Shown in pieces: positions 32,102 through 40,566 of a stretch of 64,000 nt of DNA (positions are counted from its first letter, which is position 1; every line of letters begins with the position of its first letter). Both the position numbers and the translations under genes were made by a program. The stretch is taken from contig CAYLMK010000012.1 in NCBI GenBank assembly GCA_964384945.1, positions 124,001 through 188,000 of the forward strand. Direction: 5' to 3'. The notes under the pieces are model-generated. The model saw only the letters and a list, made by a program, of their open reading frames with translations. It ran no database searches and had not been told where the DNA came from. Source of the DNA: S015-6 sp964384945 (lineage in GTDB: Bacteria > Desulfobacterota > DSWW01).

Positions 32102-32131
32102 TTGACAGCCCACGGGACAGGGGGGGATGAT
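32102..32131 (+). promoter_or_regulatory. Possible sigma70 promoter for the CoA-ligase-like gene
   Basis: A perfect TTGACA (32102-32107) is followed after 18 bases by GATGAT (32126-32131), a poor -10 box, about 50 bases before the ATG at 32180. Confidence 0.35.
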
Positions 32132-32179
32132 TGGGCTCGGCTCCGCAACCGGACATCAGGCGACAAGGATGGGCACGAC

Positions 32180-33628
32180 ATGAACGAGCGATCGGAAGTC
32201 AAGAACGTGCCCCTGGACGAGATCTTCCGCCCGCGGGGGATTGCCGTCGTGGGGGTCTCCGCATCCAAGCTGGCCTTCGCGGAGCTGGTTGTCCACGCCC
32301 TGAAAGGGGCCGGGTATCCGGCCATCTATCCGGTCAATCCGAAATACACGGAAGTTCTCGGCCTCGCTTGCTATCCGAGCGTCAAGGCCATTCCGGGGGC
32401 GGTGGATCATGTGGTGGTCAACATCCCCGCAGAGTCGGTCCTGAGGCTTCTGGACGAATGCGCCGAGAAGGGGGTGAAGTCGGTTCACTTCTTTACCGCA
32501 GGCTTCGGGGAAAGCGGCTATCAGGATCGGGCGGAACTGGAAACGGAGATGCTCGCCAGGGCAAGGGCCGGCGGCTTTCGCATCATCGGCCCGAACTGCG
32601 TGGGCCTTTACGTGCCCCGGAGCCGGGTGGTGAACCATTTCGACGACCCCCTGGAGCCCGGACCGATCGCCTTCCTGTCGCAGAGCGGCGGACATGCGCA
32701 GAACATCCCTTACCACAGCCGTGCGCGGGGCCTCCGATTCAGCAAGGTCGTCAGTTACGGCAATGCCCTGGACGTGAACGAAAGCGAGCTTCTGCACTAC
32801 TTCGCCGAGGACCCGGAGACGGGCCTGATCGGCGCCTACATCGAGGGGGTGAAGGACGGCGCTCGTTTCCGGCGGGCATTGGGGCATGCGGCCTCTCGGA
32901 AGCCGGTCGTTGTATACAAGGGCGGCAGGACCGAGGCGGGCCGTCGGGCCGCCCATGGGCACACGGCCAGCATGACCAGTTCCGTAGCCGTCTTTGACGC
33001 CCTGTGCCGTCAGGCGAACGCCATCGCAGTGGAGGACCTGGACGAGATGATCGATGTGCTCGCGGCCCTGCGTTTCATGAAGCCGCTGCCCGCAGGGCGC
33101 GGGGTCGCCCTGATCGGCGCGGGAGGCGGCCCGAGCGTCCTTGCGGGCGACCGGATGGAGCGGGAGGGCCTGAGGCTGCCCGGTTTCTCGGCCGAGACAC
33201 AGGAGGCTCTGAGGAAGAGGCTGCCCATGGCGGGCAGCATCTTCTCCAATCCTCTCGACACCCCGAACCTGGCGACCGCGGAGGCCGTCTCCGTGGCCGT
33301 GGAGATCCTCGGCCGGGCCCCGGAGGTCGACCTGCTCGTCTATCATCTGGGGTTCCACCCGATCAGCCGCTGGGGGATGGGGCGGATCTCGGCCGAGGAG
33401 TTCCTGAAGCCAACGATCGAAGCGATGAAGGAGACGGTGCGGGTCAACGCGAGGCCTGTTCTCCTCGCCCTGCGACCGGCGCAGGACCTGAACGGGATGA
33501 AGGAGTTTCTGAGCGTTCAGGAGGCATTCGTCCAGGCCGGGCTTCCGGTGTTTCACTCGATGCGCAGGCTGGCCCGTTCCGTGGCCCGCGTGCTTGCATG
33601 GCACCGGCGCACCCGAAGCGGTGGGTGA
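32180..33628 (+). CDS. NDP-forming acyl-CoA synthetase alpha-type protein
   Basis: A 482-residue protein with the CoA-binding Rossmann domain (RPRGIAVVGVSASKL near residue 17), IIGPNCVGLYVP near 135, a succinyl-CoA-ligase-like domain (FLSQSGGHAQNIPYHS near 165) and the catalytic-His-type segment AHGHTASM near 255. The ATP-grasp beta domain found fused in many family members is absent, and no beta gene is adjacent. It may need a distant partner or act on CoA esters differently. Start at 32180 follows AAGGATGGGCACGAC. The next gene overlaps its stop (TGATG). Confidence 0.75.
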   Translation: MNERSEVKNVPLDEIFRPRGIAVVGVSASKLAFAELVVHALKGAGYPAIYPVNPKYTEVLGLACYPSVKAIPGAVDHVVVNIPAESVLRLLDECAEKGVKSVHFFTAGFGESGYQDRAELETEMLARARAGGFRIIGPNCVGLYVPRSRVVNHFDDPLEPGPIAFLSQSGGHAQNIPYHSRARGLRFSKVVSYGNALDVNESELLHYFAEDPETGLIGAYIEGVKDGARFRRALGHAASRKPVVVYKGGRTEAGRRAAHGHTASMTSSVAVFDALCRQANAIAVEDLDEMIDVLAALRFMKPLPAGRGVALIGAGGGPSVLAGDRMEREGLRLPGFSAETQEALRKRLPMAGSIFSNPLDTPNLATAEAVSVAVEILGRAPEVDLLVYHLGFHPISRWGMGRISAEEFLKPTIEAMKETVRVNARPVLLALRPAQDLNGMKEFLSVQEAFVQAGLPVFHSMRRLARSVARVLAWHRRTRSGG

Positions 33629-34410
33629 TGACGGCATTCCTCAAGCGGCACTACGTCCTCCTGTGCACCGTGCTGTTCGATCTCTTCCTGCTCTGGACGG
33701 TGGTCCGCTTCGTCTTCGGCGGCTGGGAGAGGACCGTCCGTGTCTATTCGAACGGACCGGCCGTGTGGGGCGCGATCCTCCTGGTCCTTGCGGCGCTCGT
33801 CCTCGTGAAGAGCGATTTCCGGACGGACATTCCGATGTACGTCTCCGCCTTCGGCCTGGCCTACTGGCTCGAGTGGTGGGGCACCACGAGGGGCGTCTGG
33901 ACCTACTCGGGCAACCGCACGCCGCCCATCAATGAAATCTTCCTCTGGGGGATCTGTCTCCTGAGCGTCTATCATGCAAGCCTTCTTTTCCAGGGAAGGG
34001 GAGAGAGAAGCCCGGGGAAAACCACGGCACGGCTGATGATCGGCGTCCTGGTCGTGCTCCCCCTTATCGGCCTCGTCCTTACCTGGAAGTTCATCGTCAG
34101 CGTGAACTGGCTGCATTACTTCGACCTGCATTCCGTGGCGGCCGTCGTTTTCGCCTCCGTTCTCCTGCTCAAGGATTTTCGTCTGAAAGAGGCCTTCCCG
34201 GTCTTCGTGGGCGGTACCCTCCTTGGCGTTCTGCTGGAAACTCTGGGTACGGCCTCCGGACGCTATGCCTATCTGTCGGGTCAGGGCGCGCCCCTGCTGG
34301 TGGGGCCCATATGGGGGGTGACCTGCGTGGTAATGGTCAAGTTCGGCTACCGGCTCCGAAGCGCGGCGCAGAAGGCGGTTTCGTCCCTGGCCTCCCGGGT
34401 CACCTCTTGA
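33628..34410 (+). CDS. Polytopic membrane protein, possibly DUF422/CruF-like
   Basis: A 260-residue integral membrane protein with about seven hydrophobic helices. The segment LEWWGTTRGVWTYSG near residue 81 and a second glutamate-containing helix ending ETLGTASGRYAY near 210 recall DUF422 carotenoid hydratase-type proteins, but the match is weak. The ATG at 33628 overlaps the previous stop as TGATG, which implies coupled translation with the CoA-ligase-like gene. Function unknown. Its end overlaps the threonine aldolase gene by 11 bases. Confidence 0.6.
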   Translation: MTAFLKRHYVLLCTVLFDLFLLWTVVRFVFGGWERTVRVYSNGPAVWGAILLVLAALVLVKSDFRTDIPMYVSAFGLAYWLEWWGTTRGVWTYSGNRTPPINEIFLWGICLLSVYHASLLFQGRGERSPGKTTARLMIGVLVVLPLIGLVLTWKFIVSVNWLHYFDLHSVAAVVFASVLLLKDFRLKEAFPVFVGGTLLGVLLETLGTASGRYAYLSGQGAPLLVGPIWGVTCVVMVKFGYRLRSAAQKAVSSLASRVTS

Positions 34411-35455
34411 GCCCCTGCCGGTTCTTCTCCAGCCTGCGGACGGCCTCGGCGGCGCCGCCCGGCGGCACGTCGAGGTGGGTGACCAGCCGGATCATCGTGT
34501 CGGACAGGGGGAGGGCCCAGATCCCGAGGCGGTACCAGTTCGTGAGGGTCTCCTGGGTGACGGCCTGCGATTCGGTGTGCACCATCAGGATGTTGGTCTC
34601 CGGTTCCTGGACCCGGTGGCGTTCGTCGAGAACGCGGCGCAGGCCCTGGGCCAGTTCGGCGGCCTGCGCATGGTCCTCCCGGAGCCGCGGTAGGTTGTGC
34701 TCGATCGCATAGAGACCGCAGGCAGCCAAAATGCCTGCCTGCCGCATGCCGCCGCCGAGCATCTTCCGGTACCAGCGCGCCCGATCGATGTCGGCGGCAT
34801 CCCCGATCACCATCGAACCCACGGGGCAGCCCATGCCCTTGGAGAGGCAGCAGGAAAGCGTGTCCACCGATTGCCCGTATTCAGCCAGCGGTGTCCCGCC
34901 GGCCACGGAGGCGTTCCAGATGCGGGCGCCGTCCATGTGAAGCCGCATGTTCCTTTCGCGCGTGAGCTGCCGGAATGCCCTCACCCTCTCGAGGGGGACA
35001 ACCCTGCCGCCGGCCAGATTGATGGTGTTCTCCAGGACGACGAGCTTGCTGACCGGTTCGTGAACATCCCTGTGGCGGATGACGCCCCGCACCTGCTCCG
35101 GTGTGAGGATCCCGTCAGGGCTGTCCAGCACATGGAACAGGGCCCCGAGCAGGGCCGCACCGCCGCCCACCTCGTGGACGAACGAGTGGGTGCGCCGCTC
35201 CAGGATGACCTCGTCCCCACGCTGGCAGTGGAGGGCGATGCCGATCAGGTTGGCCATCGTCCCGGAGGGCACGAGCAAGGAGGCCTCCCGGCCGAATAGC
35301 CCGGCAATACGTTCCTCCAGTTCCCGGACGGTGGGATCCTCGCGGAAGACGTCGTCTCCCACTTCGGCCTCGGCCATGGCCTTTCGCATGCCGGCGGAAG
35401 GCTTGGTGAAGGTGTCGGAGCGAAAATCGAGCACGGCGTTGTCGAGCGACGGCAT
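34400..35455 (-). CDS. ltaE: Low-specificity L-threonine aldolase
   Basis: A 351-residue fold-type I PLP enzyme that splits threonine or allo-threonine to glycine and acetaldehyde. The N-terminus DFRSDTFTKPSAGMRKAM, GDDVFREDPTVRELE near 32, LHMDGARIWNA near 172 and the PLP lysine in CLSKGMGCPVGS near 202 are typical. Length is normal. It is convergent with the membrane protein gene and 47 bases after the PHP lipoprotein gene on the same strand. Confidence 0.9.
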   Translation of the reverse strand: MPSLDNAVLDFRSDTFTKPSAGMRKAMAEAEVGDDVFREDPTVRELEERIAGLFGREASLLVPSGTMANLIGIALHCQRGDEVILERRTHSFVHEVGGGAALLGALFHVLDSPDGILTPEQVRGVIRHRDVHEPVSKLVVLENTINLAGGRVVPLERVRAFRQLTRERNMRLHMDGARIWNASVAGGTPLAEYGQSVDTLSCCLSKGMGCPVGSMVIGDAADIDRARWYRKMLGGGMRQAGILAACGLYAIEHNLPRLREDHAQAAELAQGLRRVLDERHRVQEPETNILMVHTESQAVTQETLTNWYRLGIWALPLSDTMIRLVTHLDVPPGGAAEAVRRLEKNRQGLKR

Positions 35456-35502
35456 CGTGTTCCCTTTCAGCGGATCGGCACAGCCTGCGATTACAGGAAG
35501 GG

Positions 35503-36645
35503 TTACTCCGTCACGGTGACCCAGATGGGAGAGGTCACGGCGATCTGCTCCGGATCCGGACCGTCTTCCTCCCAGTCGTTGACGCTCGTTACCTGCAGAT
35601 AATAGTACGCGTCGCCGAAAACCTCCACCGTGGGGTGCCAGGAAACAATCCGGGTCTCTTCAGCGAAGGCCTTGCTGTTCAGGACGGCGCCCCCGCTCGT
35701 GATCAGTTCCAGGTAGGCGATCGGCTCGTCGTCCTCCACGATGGCCGTAAACTCGACGGTTCTCTCCCTCGTTTCCACCTCAGAGCCCATCCAGTTCTCC
35801 CCGAGCTTGAATACCACCCTCGTGTCGGGGTCATCGCTCGAGTAAAGGCGGCGAGAGTGCATGGCCTCCAGCAGGGCTTCCCGGGTCAGGCTCTCCCCGA
35901 TGCAGACCGTCCGGTGCGAGTTCGTCTGCAGGCTGTGGTTGTCCTGGTTGCTGGTGGGCGCCACCTTCCAGCCCTGATCCAGAAACCGGGGGTAGTAGGG
36001 GAGATAGCTGGAACCGTAGTTTCCGTCCCCTTTGTTGCCCGTTTCCACGGCAAAGAAGTTGTCGGCTACGCGCTCTTCGAACTCCATGTTCCGGAAGAGG
36101 TTCTTCTCCCTGCCCGGGTGGTTGAACTGGGCGAGAGCGCCGTTTTGGTCGACCCACTCATAGAAACTCCCCAAGAGGAAGTCGAAGATTGCGTTCGTAA
36201 AGTCTTCCGAGCCGTAGACGTTCACGTGCCCGAAGATCGGGTGGCTCCACTCGAAGCCGCGCAATGCGACAAAGGCACCTTCCTCGTTGAAGGCGTCGGC
36301 CTGTTCCGCTATGTCCAGCCATTCCGCGGCCGAGAGGAACTCCGCGTGATCCGTGACTACGTAAAAGTCGAAGGAGGCACCGTACCGGGCCCAACTGAAG
36401 GCCTCCTCAGCGGTGCCTTCACCGTCTGAGTAGCTTGTATGGCTGTGCAGATTCCCGAAGAAGAAATCCAGGCCGTCCAGAGCCGTCTCGAGCTCGGTCC
36501 GGATATCCTGTTCGCCGTTCGACCGGGAATCGGACTCGACTCCGCTCTCGTCGGAACAGCCCAGCCCGAGTTGAGCCACGAGCCAAAGACACGGCAGCAG
36601 ACCGTGACGCGCCTTCCTTTTGCAGGGACGTTGTACCTGTTTCAT
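35503..36645 (-). CDS. PHP-domain lipoprotein (CehA/McbA type)
   Basis: A 380-residue exported protein with a lipobox-like LGLGC (Cys 30) after a hydrophobic stretch. The PHP metal motifs are present: NLHSHTSYSDGEG near residue 65, VTDHAEFL near 97, FNHPGRE near 174 and SNQDNH near 233, as in the CehA/McbA metallohydrolase group. It probably hydrolyses an ester or phosphoester in the periplasm. The start codon overlaps the iorB stop (ATGA), an odd pairing of a lipoprotein with a cytosolic oxidoreductase operon. Confidence 0.8.
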   Translation of the reverse strand: MKQVQRPCKRKARHGLLPCLWLVAQLGLGCSDESGVESDSRSNGEQDIRTELETALDGLDFFFGNLHSHTSYSDGEGTAEEAFSWARYGASFDFYVVTDHAEFLSAAEWLDIAEQADAFNEEGAFVALRGFEWSHPIFGHVNVYGSEDFTNAIFDFLLGSFYEWVDQNGALAQFNHPGREKNLFRNMEFEERVADNFFAVETGNKGDGNYGSSYLPYYPRFLDQGWKVAPTSNQDNHSLQTNSHRTVCIGESLTREALLEAMHSRRLYSSDDPDTRVVFKLGENWMGSEVETRERTVEFTAIVEDDEPIAYLELITSGGAVLNSKAFAEETRIVSWHPTVEVFGDAYYYLQVTSVNDWEEDGPDPEQIAVTSPIWVTVTE

Positions 36646-37265
36646 GCCTGTGAGGTCCGGACGGCATCGTAGCCGTTTTCAAAGGCCCGCTGGTTGATCC
36701 GGAGCGCAGCGCCTCGGAACTGCTCCTGGATGGCCTCTAGATAGCGCTCTTTCTTCATCGGAAGGCGCCCTGAGGCTGCCAGGGCGCCGACCATGACCAG
36801 GTTCATGGAGCGGATCTCTCCCGCCTCCTTCGCGATGTCCGTTGCCGGAAGGGTCTTGAGGACGGCCACGTGGCGCTGCAGAATGTCGAGAATTCTTTCG
36901 AGAGGCGGATAGGCGAGGTCCCCGGAAAGCACGGCGATCGGATAGACCGGCCTCGGGTTGAGGATTACGTGGATCCGCGGATTTCCGAAATCCATGGTCA
37001 CCTGGAGAGTCTCGATGGGCTCGAATCCTACGAGCAGGTCGCCCTCCCCTTGAGGGATCAACGGCCCCACGGGGGTTCCGGCCGTCAGGCGGATGTGACT
37101 CATGACCGACCCGCCGCGTTGAGAGACCCCGTAGGTCTCCCCGATGGTCGCATGGAGTCCTTCCGCGAGCGCCGCCTGTGCCACGATCTGGGAAACAAGG
37201 ATGTTTCCCTGCCCGCCTACGCCTGCGATGATCAGGTTGAAAGGGTCTTTGAGCAGTTCCGTCAT
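36642..37265 (-). CDS. iorB: Indolepyruvate ferredoxin oxidoreductase, beta subunit
   Basis: A 207-residue gamma-type domain of the 2-oxoacid:ferredoxin oxidoreductases, with GVGGQGNILVSQIVA near residue 16 and ETYGVSQRGGSVMSHIR near 43. With IorA it oxidises arylpyruvates from aromatic amino acids to aryl-acetyl-CoA. The frame is open upstream, but the ATG at 37265 overlaps the iorA stop (ATGA) and fits the family start. Confidence 0.9.
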   Translation of the reverse strand: MTELLKDPFNLIIAGVGGQGNILVSQIVAQAALAEGLHATIGETYGVSQRGGSVMSHIRLTAGTPVGPLIPQGEGDLLVGFEPIETLQVTMDFGNPRIHVILNPRPVYPIAVLSGDLAYPPLERILDILQRHVAVLKTLPATDIAKEAGEIRSMNLVMVGALAASGRLPMKKERYLEAIQEQFRGAALRINQRAFENGYDAVRTSQA

Positions 37266-39202
37266 GGCCGGGGTTCCTCTTCCAGGATCCGGATGGCGCC
37301 GCCGGGACAGAGTTCGGCACACAGGCCGCACCGTGAACAGATGACTTCGTCAATGGCGGCGCATTCCTTTTCTTCGTCCCAGATCAAGGCGGGGCAGCCG
37401 AAAGCAGCCGAACAGAAACGGTTGCACCCGCACTGCTCTCCCAGGCATTTCTCCGCGTCCACCCAGACCCTGCGCGAGGGCAGTCCCTCCTGTCGGCCCT
37501 GAAGGACGGCGCACTTGTGGCGCATGACCACCACCCGCAGTTCTTCCTTCTGCAGGGCCCGGTAGAGGACACGTGTGGCGGCCTGTACGTCAAAGGGGTC
37601 GATGATTTGAACCGGAATGTCCATGCCGGCACAGAGCGATTCGACGGAGAGCCTGGGCGCCTCCTCGCCGAGAGCGGTCTTCCCGGTTCCCGGGTGGGGC
37701 TGAAAGCCGGTCATGGCGGTGGCACTGTTGTCCAAGACCACGCAGACGAACGAGGATCCGTTGTACCGGGCATTGACAAGTCCGGGCAGGCATGCATGGA
37801 AGAACGTGGAGTCCCCGACAACGGCGATCGTGGGCTGGAAGAACCCGAACCTCGCGAGCTTGCCCATGCCCGAGCAGAATCCGATCGCGGAGCCCATGCA
37901 GTGCATGGTCCGGGACATGTAATAGCCGGTCCGGCCGAATCCCAGGGTGTAGCAGCCGATGTCGCCGATCAGCAGGCCGTCCCTCCCGTCGAGGCGCAGC
38001 ACGTTCTTCATGACCCAGTAGGAGGCCCGGTGCGGACAGCCTGGGCAGAAGGCCACCTCCCGCCTGGGAAGCTCGAAATCGATTTCGGCCCGGATCGATT
38101 CCCGCAGGGGCTTCGGCAGACAAGGGTCTTTGAGATCGAGGCTGCGCGCAATCGCTTCAGCAACCACGTTCGGGTTCATCTCGCCGACGCCGGGCCCGTG
38201 AGGGCCTTTCACCGTTCCGGTCAGCTTGCCGAGGATGCGCTGAGGCGCCGCCGTTCGAAGATCCTCCTTGGATGCCAGCGCCCTCAGGTTGTATTCGAGC
38301 ACCGGGTCCGACTCCTCGATCACCAGGACCGACGATGCCTTCTCGAGATGCCTCTTCAGAAGCGCTTCCGGCAAAGGCCATGTGGTGCCGATCTTGAGCA
38401 CGCCCACGCGGTCCGCCACGCCCAGCATCTGAACGGCCTCTGTGCCGTACCACCAGCCCGTCCCACAGGTCACCACAAGGAGTTCGGGTCGCACGGGCCC
38501 GGCATACGTGTTGAAAGGGGAGGTCTCGAAGACTTCCCGTGCTTTTTCAAGCTTGGCCTTGACCTTCTCATGTTCGGGGCAGGGAGGGAGGGAACCGTAG
38601 CGCTGCTCCGGGGTCATCGCCGGGGTTCTCTTGAGCCTTTGGATCTCGCCCAGCTCCACGACGCCCCTAGCGTGAGAGATGCGCGTTACGGACCGGACCA
38701 TGCAGATCAGTTGCAGCTCTTCGGAGAGGGAGAAGGCCCAGCGGACCATGTCCTTGGCCTCCTGGAAGGTGGCAGGCTCGAGGAGAGGGACGTCGGCGAT
38801 CCGGGCATAGCTTCGCGTGTCCACCTCGTTGGTGCTCGAGATGCCGCCCGGGTCGTCGCACACGACCAGGACCAGCCCGCCGGGACTGCCGGCCAGCGAC
38901 ATGGCGGTCAGGATGTCGGCCGCCACGTTCACGCCGTTCTGTTTCATGCTCGCCATGGCGCGCAGGCCCGTATAGGCAGCGCCGCAGGCACCTTCGAGCG
39001 CGACCTTTTCATTCACGGACCATTCCGCGTAATGGCCGAAGTGAGGAGCCACCCGGGCGAGGGCGGTCAGGATTTCCGAGGAGGGTGAGCCCGGGTAGGC
39101 AGCGCAGTACCATACGCCCGCCTCGATCGCACCCCGGGCGATCGCCTCGTTTCCCAGGAGGAGCACCTTGCGGCCCGGCTCGTCGATCAGCAAAGGGTCC
39201 AT
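37262..39202 (-). CDS. iorA: Indolepyruvate ferredoxin oxidoreductase, alpha subunit
   Basis: A 646-residue subunit with the pyrimidine domain at the N-terminus (LLGNEAIARGAIEAGV), a TPP domain (GDIGCYTLG and GDSTFFHACLPGL near 470) and a C-terminal ferredoxin-like part with CSRCGLCAELCPGG near 619 and a degenerate first cluster (CLGEQCGCNRFC). Oxidises indolepyruvate and related 2-oxoacids with CoA and ferredoxin, an anaerobe-type reaction. It begins 3 bases after the FrhB-type gene, making one operon of FrhB-IorA-IorB-PHP. Confidence 0.95.
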   Translation of the reverse strand: MDPLLIDEPGRKVLLLGNEAIARGAIEAGVWYCAAYPGSPSSEILTALARVAPHFGHYAEWSVNEKVALEGACGAAYTGLRAMASMKQNGVNVAADILTAMSLAGSPGGLVLVVCDDPGGISSTNEVDTRSYARIADVPLLEPATFQEAKDMVRWAFSLSEELQLICMVRSVTRISHARGVVELGEIQRLKRTPAMTPEQRYGSLPPCPEHEKVKAKLEKAREVFETSPFNTYAGPVRPELLVVTCGTGWWYGTEAVQMLGVADRVGVLKIGTTWPLPEALLKRHLEKASSVLVIEESDPVLEYNLRALASKEDLRTAAPQRILGKLTGTVKGPHGPGVGEMNPNVVAEAIARSLDLKDPCLPKPLRESIRAEIDFELPRREVAFCPGCPHRASYWVMKNVLRLDGRDGLLIGDIGCYTLGFGRTGYYMSRTMHCMGSAIGFCSGMGKLARFGFFQPTIAVVGDSTFFHACLPGLVNARYNGSSFVCVVLDNSATAMTGFQPHPGTGKTALGEEAPRLSVESLCAGMDIPVQIIDPFDVQAATRVLYRALQKEELRVVVMRHKCAVLQGRQEGLPSRRVWVDAEKCLGEQCGCNRFCSAAFGCPALIWDEEKECAAIDEVICSRCGLCAELCPGGAIRILEEEPRP

Positions 39203-39205
39203 GCC

Positions 39206-40372
39206 TCACTCCTCGATCGCCGGACCACGAGAGTGGAGGAAGAATCGCTTCTCCTCCTCTGAAATCCGCAGGTAGGTTGCGGTGCCCGAATTGCGGGCCT
39301 CCTGTTCGAGTTGCCGGAGGACCCTCTGCTTCTTGTTGAAAGAGGCTTCCTTGAGAAGCTGCAGCCGCTCCTCCGGGAAGGGCTCGAGTTCGATCCGTCC
39401 CTGCTCGACAGCGGCCTCCAGAAAGGCGCGGCCCGCCTCGGTTCGAACGATCAACGTGTTCCAGTCCTCCTTCCACTCGGTGGAGCCGACCGAAAGATCG
39501 GCCAGCTCGGATGTGAAGTCGTAGCAGCTCTGGCAGGCTGCTCGAGAATGAGACCGAACCGAATCGTGGTCCAGTTCGAAGGACCCCCGTTCGGTTTCGA
39601 CGACAAACCGACCCTTTGGAACGTCGATGCGCTTGACCTTGTCGCTTCCGGTCAGGGGTTCGAGCATCTTCTGGAAATCGCGGTAGGCAAGGGACCACAT
39701 GCAGAAGAGGCCGAGCACAAGGGCGATCCGGTCCCCCGGGAAGGCGGGGTCCTCGATCATCATGCGCTTTCGCAGGGCCAGAACCTGGCAGGGTCTGCCG
39801 ACGACGAATACCTTTCCACCCGCCCCCTGGAGAGTGCGGTCGAGCACCTTGAGCGTCGGACTCGCCGTGTACTTCGATCCGGCCGCCGAGAGCACCTCGT
39901 CCCGGGTCCTTGCCACGAGAGGCGCTGACAGATGCAGCTCAGCCGGATCCTGGGACCAGGCCGTGAGCAGCGCCGCCTCGGCGCGGCCCGACTCGATTGC
40001 GAACAGGGCGAGGGCCGTCACCGTTCCGCCGTACTGGGCCCTGGAGCGGATCTTCTCTTCGCGGGCCCGGGCCATCCAAACGGACCGGTACGACCCCAGG
40101 ACGTAGTCGGTCCGCCGGTCCGGGACGTAGCGCCTTCGCAGGGCGTCCAGATCCGTTGCGGTCCTCGGGCAGACCGCATAGCAGCGCCCCTGATCCCCTC
40201 GGCAGTCGGAGACGAACGCTACGTTCTCTCCCATTTCCTCCAGGTAGGGACAGAGGCCGAGGCACATGCCGCACACCGTGCAGAGGCCTGCGTCCAGAAC
40301 CTCCTGGCGCAGCTCCTTGGGGCCGTTCCCGGACCCCCGGTCGAGTTTTGCTGCGGAGGGCTTCTCGGCCAT
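39206..40372 (-). CDS. FrhB/FdhB-type iron-sulfur flavoprotein
   Basis: A 388-residue member of the coenzyme F420 hydrogenase/dehydrogenase beta-subunit family. A 4Fe-4S motif CTVCGMCLGLCPY lies near residue 31, SRAQYGGTVTALALFAIESG near 115 is the flavin region, and CQSCYDFTSELADLSVGS near 280 adds Cys ligands. Such subunits pass electrons between FAD and iron-sulfur clusters or F420/ferredoxin. Located 3 bases before iorA, it may be the electron outlet of that enzyme. The family start is MAEKP at 40372; the frame is open further upstream. Confidence 0.8.
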   Translation of the reverse strand: MAEKPSAAKLDRGSGNGPKELRQEVLDAGLCTVCGMCLGLCPYLEEMGENVAFVSDCRGDQGRCYAVCPRTATDLDALRRRYVPDRRTDYVLGSYRSVWMARAREEKIRSRAQYGGTVTALALFAIESGRAEAALLTAWSQDPAELHLSAPLVARTRDEVLSAAGSKYTASPTLKVLDRTLQGAGGKVFVVGRPCQVLALRKRMMIEDPAFPGDRIALVLGLFCMWSLAYRDFQKMLEPLTGSDKVKRIDVPKGRFVVETERGSFELDHDSVRSHSRAACQSCYDFTSELADLSVGSTEWKEDWNTLIVRTEAGRAFLEAAVEQGRIELEPFPEERLQLLKEASFNKKQRVLRQLEQEARNSGTATYLRISEEEKRFFLHSRGPAIEE

Positions 40373-40566
40373 CAAATTCTCTCTGTGATGCAAGCGCAGG
40401 GGCGACGTGACAACGATCCCCGTTCGTGGAACAAACAGCCAAGAATGATAGCCGTCGCAAACGATGGTTGTCAAAAGAGGGGCTGGAGATCCAATCAGGC
40501 CCCTTTGACTTCTTCGCCGGTCCGTGTCAATTATGAAAAACCTTGTGACCGGCTGATCAAGGCCGC

